Shown: one piece after another, positions 5,105 through 8,869 of the stretch
Numbering within the stretch: the first letter of the stretch is position 1
Layout of the letters: the number at the start of each line of letters is the position of its first letter
Origin: Candidatus Bathyarchaeota archaeon
GTDB lineage: Archaea > Thermoproteota > Bathyarchaeia > TCS64
Direction: 5' to 3'
DNA: 8,869 nucleotides
NCBI GenBank assembly: GCA_014729945.1
Contig: WJJC01000159.1
Location: forward strand, 1 to 8,869
Notes under the pieces: model-generated
The model's database searches: none
What the model was told of the DNA's origin: nothing
The model's input: only the letters and a program-made list of their open reading frames with translations
Made by a program: the position numbers and the translations under genes

Positions 5105-6895
5105 TTATCTCCAAGAATATGCTACTTCAAAGCCTTCAGAATCGCTATGACTTCTTGGTGTGACCTCTACACTGTTTTTCATCGTTGATCCATCCCACTC
5201 AGCCACTATTATCGGAGGCTTAGCACCTTTATTCTGTTTCCAGGCCACAGTTATCATCGGATCATCGCCTTTAGGATTTGTTTTCACCTGTACCCATCCC
5301 TGTTTTTCATCATAGCCTGAGGAATAGGTTGCCCAGTTATTTTGACTATGAGACCATCCAGTAGAGGGCGTCCAGGTCTTATAGCTTAGTTGATTCTTAT
5401 TTCGGTCTCCGCCTGCTACTAGGAATTTTGTGCCTGTTGGCTCCCAGTCCCCGTCTATACACCTAGTGTCGCTTGTCTCCATATTATTATCCAAGATCAC
5501 CCCATTTCCATTCCAGCTTGTTCCATCCCAGTCTACAGCAGTAACGGTTCCAGTAGTATCCAATCCCAGTAACATCATTCTATCTGAGCCCTCGACGTTA
5601 TGTGATTTCAAAGAAAGCCAGTTCCAGTTCCACCAGTCACCATTCATCCTAAAGGCTTGCCGGGAACTCCATGAACCATCCCAAGTATAATAGAGAACCC
5701 TCATGCTTCTACTCATAACCGCTAAACAGGTCCCAGAGGTATACTCCCATGAAAGGTCAAGTGATTCAGAGTTAATGTAATCAACTACATTGCCTACTCT
5801 CTTCCAGTCACCCCAATCAGTTCCATCCCACATCGATAATGAATACTCCCACCAACCTGAATCCATTCCTATGAACCCTATTTTATTTGATCCAGGTGTA
5901 GGGTCCGCTGCGAGTTTTATCCATCGATACTTGATGCCTGCTGGCCAATTATCCTTTGGGTCATCTAGGTATTGTTCCTGGCTCCATGAGGCTCCATCCC
6001 AAATCTTGTAGGCTAGTTCCTGGAACCCATTGTTATTTATTGAATTGTCGTATAGGACCATGGCGTTTCCGCTTGTTTTTTCGTATACAATATCATATGG
6101 TCTTGATTTTGAGGTATCCCAATTAGTCCGTAATCTAGCTATCTGTGTCGGAGGGCTCCAGGAATACCCGTTGTAAACGTAGGCTTCTAGGTAACCATCA
6201 TAGGTCAATGTAACCATAATAGCTTCATCATTTCTACTGGATATTGGACAAAAATCCATCCTAACATCCTTAACATCAGAATGGGCGGGATTGGGGAGTT
6301 GGATCTCATCACTCCACTCGGTGTCATAGTAACGATACTTTGGGTATTCATATCTATCAATCGTGTGAGAGACATATCCGATCATGGTTTTAACGGGCAG
6401 GGTGGTTCCACCACCGCTGGTATAAACGTCTTCTTCTATATTTACTACTGAGAGTCTATCTCCGGGTATAACAGTGCTTCCTTCTCCAGAAAGTATTATC
6501 TGAAATACGTTTAGTTCTGTTCTGATCCCTGGTTTATGAAATGTATATTCTTCTGAGAAATAATTCCCCGGGTTTATGTCGTCTGTGTAATCGTATTGTG
6601 TTAGATCTTCGCCACCGCTTTGGATAACGTTTCCATCGTGATCAAGGGGAATGAGTTCGATAGGAGTAGACTTGGTGGTTGTGCTATTGTTTAAGAGAGT
6701 TAAAGTTAAGACTAGTTTTGCGTTTCCCACGTATACCCAGCTACTTTGTGTTACGATGAAACCGGTATCAATAAAGTGAACCACATATGGGTGGTGCTCA
6801 TCGGTCTCTATTTCCCCCATATACCATGCAGCGGTAGAGCTAACCATAAGTGAAACAACGGTTAGTACTACCAGTATGTCTTTAGTGGCTCCCAT
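5105..6895 (-). CDS. Large secreted protein P2: P1-like beta domain plus beta-propeller
   Basis: This 596-residue exported protein begins MGATKDILVVLTVVSLMVSS, with a signal peptidase site plausible after T-A-A (residue 23, before WYMG). Residues about 25-160 form a beta domain. The strand pattern NAKLVLTLTLLNN (58-70) through IELIPLDHDG, and NVFQIILSGEG (129-139), resembles the core of P1 and P3. A Gly/Thr linker (158-170) follows. Residues about 185-596 carry repeated Y-x-x-W-D-G-x-x-W units: YNGYSW (241-246), WDGASW (299-304), WDGTDW (356-361), WDGSW (405-409), WDGTSW (456-461), WTPSTGW (508-514) and WDGST (567-571), 50-58 residues apart. Each follows a hydrophobic strand, as expected for a roughly seven-bladed propeller of the PLL/lectin-like type. 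Such propellers often bind glycans, so an adhesin role is inferred. Its promoter block is shared with P1 and P3. The start is supported by the signal peptide and block spacing. Confidence 0.88.
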   Translation of the reverse strand: MGATKDILVVLTVVSLMVSSTAAWYMGEIETDEHHPYVVHFIDTGFIVTQSSWVYVGNAKLVLTLTLLNNSTTTKSTPIELIPLDHDGNVIQSGGEDLTQYDYTDDINPGNYFSEEYTFHKPGIRTELNVFQIILSGEGSTVIPGDRLSVVNIEEDVYTSGGGTTLPVKTMIGYVSHTIDRYEYPKYRYYDTEWSDEIQLPNPAHSDVKDVRMDFCPISSRNDEAIMVTLTYDGYLEAYVYNGYSWSPPTQIARLRTNWDTSKSRPYDIVYEKTSGNAMVLYDNSINNNGFQELAYKIWDGASWSQEQYLDDPKDNWPAGIKYRWIKLAADPTPGSNKIGFIGMDSGWWEYSLSMWDGTDWGDWKRVGNVVDYINSESLDLSWEYTSGTCLAVMSRSMRVLYYTWDGSWSSRQAFRMNGDWWNWNWLSLKSHNVEGSDRMMLLGLDTTGTVTAVDWDGTSWNGNGVILDNNMETSDTRCIDGDWEPTGTKFLVAGGDRNKNQLSYKTWTPSTGWSHSQNNWATYSSGYDEKQGWVQVKTNPKGDDPMITVAWKQNKGAKPPIIVAEWDGSTMKNSVEVTPRSHSDSEGFEVAYSWR

Positions 6896-6980
6896 TAGTC
6901 AAGTTTAGTATGATAACGCGTTATAATAAGGTATATCGAGTACAGAGTGCAGCAAACAGTATTACAATAAGATAACATGT

Positions 6981-7031
6981 GTTAACAACAGTTAACAGAC
7001 TCATTTATTTACACTATCAATACAAAAACAA
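6981..7031 (-). promoter_or_regulatory. Shared 51-bp promoter/operator block, copy C (P2)
   Basis: The block starts 86 bases after position 6895 and aligns gap-free with the blocks before P1 and P3. Two exact GTTAAC sites stand at 6981 and 6991 (10 bp apart), with a related GATAAC at 6971. The TATA-like stretch is ATTTATTTA (7003-7011) and the AATACAAAAACA element follows at 7019-7030. Weaker similarity continues toward the gene (TCAAG near 6899, AAGGTATATCGAG at about 6929). Copy C is the most diverged of the three, matching P2's more distant protein relationship. Confidence 0.55.
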
Positions 7032-7287
7032 CCATCAAATTACAAGCATCTTAACTACTAAACCAATAATCCTCAAATAAAGACGAGTTAATCCAATTAA
7101 TTAGAACGAGAGGAACTATAAACTTCATCTTTAACGGCATGTATATTATTAGCATGAGAAGTTGATTAATTCAGAATTAATCTTTTTACCTTAGTATTTC
7201 AAACATGGTTTGGCGAAATTTATGGAATTAAGAGAATTAGTTCTAAGATGCATAATAATCAGTATAAACGGATATAAAATGAAATTT
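7032..7287. other. Intergenic region between P3 and P2
   Basis: AT-rich sequence with no gene on either strand. It contains a perfect palindrome at 7164-7182 (separate entry). Just after the P3 stop the minus strand reads AAATTTCATTTTATATCC, a T-rich tract that could help terminate P3 transcription, but without a hairpin. Upstream of P2 the DNA is A/C-rich on the plus strand, as it is upstream of P1 and P3. Confidence 0.4.
7164..7182. repeat. Perfect 9-bp palindrome (GATTAATTC-A-GAATTAATC)
   Basis: Two 9-base arms are separated by one base and followed on the plus strand by five T. No plus-strand gene ends here, so a terminator role is unlikely for known genes. A dimeric protein binding site in the region 270 bases upstream of P2 is an alternative. 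Confidence 0.45.
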
Positions 7288-7731
7288 TTAGGCATCTGCC
7301 AGTGTTATCATTACACCGTCGACGCCTAACCAGATGCTTGTTTTGTCCAGGTTTATATTTAGATTACCAGTTGTTCCTGATGCTGCGTAGGTTGTCTCGT
7401 AATATCCGTTAGTATAGTCTTCGTTATCGTTTGCGTCGGGGTCAACGGTTGCACCTGATAAATCATAGTAGCTAGTTCCATCCATAAGCTCTACGCCTAT
7501 TATGTAGCTTTCCCCGTCTGTCATTTCACCCAAGCTTAACCTTATCCTCATTCTGTCCCCGCCTTTGCTCGGCCTTATCCTTACTGATGTAATAGAAGCA
7601 GTTGTAGTTGATGCGTCAACAAGGTACGCATCGGGTATGTTAGTTTCTGGGGTTGTTAATTCAAAAGCCATGGTCGTTACTACCCCAAAGGCCAAAACTA
7701 GGAGCAGGGCTAACGCGTATTGTTTTTTCAT
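7288..7731 (-). CDS. Small secreted beta-rich protein P3 (paralogue of P1)
   Basis: This 147-residue exported protein starts MKKQYALALLLVLAFGVVTT, followed by MAFELT; cleavage is plausible after T-M-A (residue 22). It shares GVVTTMAF with P1. It also shares VRIRP (50-54), the strand MRIRLSL (61-67), a DLSG loop (90-93) and the C-terminal SIWLGVDGVMITLADA, in which SIW..VD..MITL mirrors FWVIID...LLITL of P1. The mature protein is rich in Thr, Ser, Asp and Tyr, with no Cys after the signal and no catalytic motif. The start is confirmed by conserved upstream DNA that ends at the same ATG in both paralogues. It is separated from P2 by 392 bases and has its own copy of the promoter block, so it is transcribed independently. 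A structural surface or fibre subunit is the most economical idea. It is inference. Confidence 0.85.
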   Translation of the reverse strand: MKKQYALALLLVLAFGVVTTMAFELTTPETNIPDAYLVDASTTTASITSVRIRPSKGGDRMRIRLSLGEMTDGESYIIGVELMDGTSYYDLSGATVDPDANDNEDYTNGYYETTYAASGTTGNLNINLDKTSIWLGVDGVMITLADA

Positions 7732-7744
7732 TTTAGTTCAAGGA

Positions 7745-7776
7745 TATAGTCTCGGTTGTTGTTATTCAAGGTAATG
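7745..7776 (-). promoter_or_regulatory. Leader element identical to the P1 leader (copy B)
   Basis: These 32 bases are identical to 692-723, and lie 14-45 bases before the P3 start codon. Identity continues imperfectly on both sides: GTTCAAG before it, GATGAT and a TAGTTAACC string after it. Confidence 0.7.
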
Positions 7777-7820
7777 AGATGATCCTTGGTTGCCCCTAGT
7801 TAACCAAAAGTATACTCTAC

Positions 7821-7871
7821 GTTAACACAAGTTAACAGAACTATATATTAACACATTGAATACAAAAGCAC
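7821..7871 (-). promoter_or_regulatory. Shared 51-bp promoter/operator block, copy B (P3)
   Basis: This is the clearest copy. Exact GTTAAC sites stand at 7821 and 7831 (10 bp apart), with a third at 7799 (22 bp away), the same spacing as in copy A. The TATA-like CTATATATTAA lies at 7841-7851 and the AATACAAAAGCA element at 7859-7870. Similarity to the P1 upstream region goes further out: AGACTTTTTCAA (7938-7949 and 882-893, 207 and 204 bases from the start codons), a TGACG-TTTTA string (about 7967 and 909) and AATTATAYTTG ending near 8001 and 938. Confidence 0.65.
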
Positions 7872-8147
7872 GTCAAAAGATAACTTAAATTTACATATTA
7901 AAAGATTCAATAAAGATCTTGAAAATAATAGAACCACAGACTTTTTCAAAAAAGTTACAACATTGCTGACGCTTTTAATTGATTATAAATAATTATACTT
8001 GTAATATCAATGAAGAGAACTAAATTTCTTAACTATTTTCAAGTATTGGATTACACCAATAATGTAAATATTTACTGTCATTTCCAATACCTCGTAACAA
8101 ATCTAAAACACCACGAAAAGCATAATCAGCAGTTAGAAAAGATACGG
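7872..8147. other. Far upstream region of P3 and AT-rich junction with purH remnant
   Basis: The left half continues the P1/P3 upstream homology to about 8001. A plus-strand TATA-like TTATAAAT (7983-7990) lies about 24 bases before an ATG at 8010. That ATG opens a frame whose first 46 codons are low-complexity, AT-rich and unrecognised, then run in frame into the purH fragment. The chimeric 114-codon frame may be transcribed, but I see no sign that its first part is a real protein. Confidence 0.35.
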
Positions 8148-8354
8148 GGGCACGAGGAGATGATTCCTGGGTCTGTGTTGGCCAGTGACGGGTTCTTCCC
8201 CTTCAGGGACAGCATTGATCTACTAGCCGAGTACAGTGTATCTGCTTGCGTACAGCCCGGCGGCAGTATACGGGACCGGAAGGTTATCGAGGCCTGTAAT
8301 GAGCACGGCATCACCATGGCATTCACAGATGAACGCTGCTTCCGCCACTTCTAA
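8148..8354 (+). pseudogene. purH: C-terminal fragment of purH (AICAR formyltransferase/IMP cyclohydrolase)
   Basis: The last 68 codons match the C-terminus of Pur[20 protein letters not shown] and [20 protein letters not shown] are followed by [15 protein letters not shown] and a stop codon, mirroring the usual GSVxASDAFFPF, QPGGSxRDxxVIxAxxExG and FTGxRHFRH. A complete PurH has about 500 residues, so over 85% is missing. The fragment cannot carry the transformylase or cyclohydrolase site by itself. The usual His in RHFRH is Cys here. GC is clearly higher than in the AT-rich sequence immediately upstream, so a junction lies near 8140. The remnant abuts the far edge of the P3 upstream homology, as expected if the secreted-protein region was inserted or recombined into or beside a former purH. 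Confidence 0.8.
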
Positions 8355-8469
8355 AAAACCCTATTTTACCCAGACACATCAAAGCATCTATAGTACTAGA
8401 GACAATAAGCGTTTATTCAATCCACTAGGTAGAAAAACTAGAACCAATTTCAATAGAAAGACTGTAAAC

Positions 8470-8573
8470 GTCAAGGGTGTCAGAGGTGTCAAGGGTATTA
8501 TTACTCGTGTTTTCTCACAGATTGCCAGGATCTTTTTAGTGGAACCCTTGACATGCTTGACACCTTTGACACC
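8470..8573. repeat. Inverted array of 9-bp iteron-like repeats
   Basis: The left arm (8470-8496) is three tandem nonamers: GTCAAGGGT, GTCAGAGGT, GTCAAGGGT. The right arm (8544-8570, extending to 8573) is, on the minus strand, GTCAAAGGT, GTCAAGCAT, GTCAAGGGT. The arms match at 22 of 27 positions in inverted orientation and enclose 47 bases. The unit is roughly GTCAARGGT with a strict 9-bp period. Open frames across it (translating to repeats such as LTPLTPL or VKGVRGVKG) are by-products. Tandem GGTGTCA-type repeats are known from replication regions of plasmids and viruses, so an origin or initiator binding site of a mobile element is a reasonable guess. Confidence 0.75.
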
Positions 8574-8869
8574 GGGTAGAGGGTTCGATAAAAAAGGGGG
8601 ATGGATGTTCAACTAGAAGCCGTCTAGGAACCAGGAACACGGAGGATCATCAACCCGTGTAAACGTTCCAAGCGTCCAACGTCTCCGCGATCTTACAAAA
8701 CAATTCTCTGGAAAACCCCCCACAAAACTATGTACAAACAAGACAGACCGAACGAACACATAGGACACACCGAAAATCAGATAGATAACCCAGAAACATA
8801 GAACAAGGACATAGGAAAAACATCAAAATAAACCACGGAATACTAACTACAATACAAGTATTTTACCTA
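8574..8869. other. Non-coding, A-rich and T-poor right end
   Basis: I see no gene on either strand. From about 8690 the plus strand is rich in A and C and poor in T, with loosely repeated ACATAGGA-like strings (about 8758-8765 and 8810-8817). A similar A/C-rich bias is seen upstream of the three minus-strand secreted-protein genes, so this may be the upstream region of a further minus-strand gene whose signals I cannot identify, but no GTTAAC block is present. Confidence 0.35.

Noticed and set aside
8470..8573. CRISPR array
   Set aside because: Units are 9 bp with no spacers between tandem copies, and the two arms are inverted; this is not CRISPR architecture.
8388..8616. Frames on both strands across the nonamer repeats
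   Set aside because: Their repetitive peptides come from the 9-bp period; no start signal or recognisable domain is present.

Overview
The window looks archaeal. Several genes have a TATA-like box with a purine-rich BRE-like stretch roughly 25-30 bases before the start codon and no Shine-Dalgarno, which suggests leaderless transcripts. The secreted proteins are Ser/Thr/Asp/Asn-rich beta proteins of an archaeal surface type, and the histidine kinase is a short orphan with three membrane helices. I cannot name the lineage. Most of the window is AT-rich. The cyclophilin-like pair (1817-2823) and the purH fragment (8148-8354) are visibly richer in GC.

Layout from left to right. (1) At the edge is the start of a membrane protein (minus), just downstream of a small secreted beta protein, P1 (187-678, minus). 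(2) 679-1816 is gene-poor. It holds P1's long upstream region, two tRNA B-box-like remnants and an ASCH-domain gene broken by two single-base frameshifts (1299-1645, minus), which I reconstructed from three frames. (3) 1817-2823 (minus) is a coupled pair with a TAATG junction: a cyclophilin-like/DUF3830-like protein and a helical protein that may match the C-terminal part of cucumopine-synthase-like proteins. (4) A 2H phosphoesterase (3177-3875, plus) converges on an orphan histidine kinase (3903-4916, minus). (5) A 596-aa secreted protein, P2 (5105-6895, minus), has a P1-like beta domain followed by a roughly seven-bladed propeller. A second small secreted protein, P3 (7288-7731, minus), is a paralogue of P1. 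(6) The right end holds a C-terminal purH remnant (8148-8354, plus), an inverted array of 9-bp iteron-like repeats (8470-8573) and non-coding sequence.

The main finding is that P1, P2 and P3 share a gap-free 51-bp regulatory block placed 90-103 bases before each start codon. It contains a TATA-like box, a TACAAAA-containing element and GTTAAC sites 10 bp apart. P1 and P3 also share a 32-bp identical stretch inside the leader, and weaker similarity out to about 260 bp upstream, so the upstream DNA is better conserved than the coding DNA. Together with related signal peptides and a related beta-sandwich domain, this suggests a co-regulated secreted system: two small subunits and one large propeller-tipped protein, possibly a fibre or matrix resembling TasA/camelysin. 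The shared upstream sequence is directly visible; the fibre function is inference. The broken ASCH gene, truncated purH, iteron-like repeats and B-box remnants mark the flanks as a site of past insertion or rearrangement.
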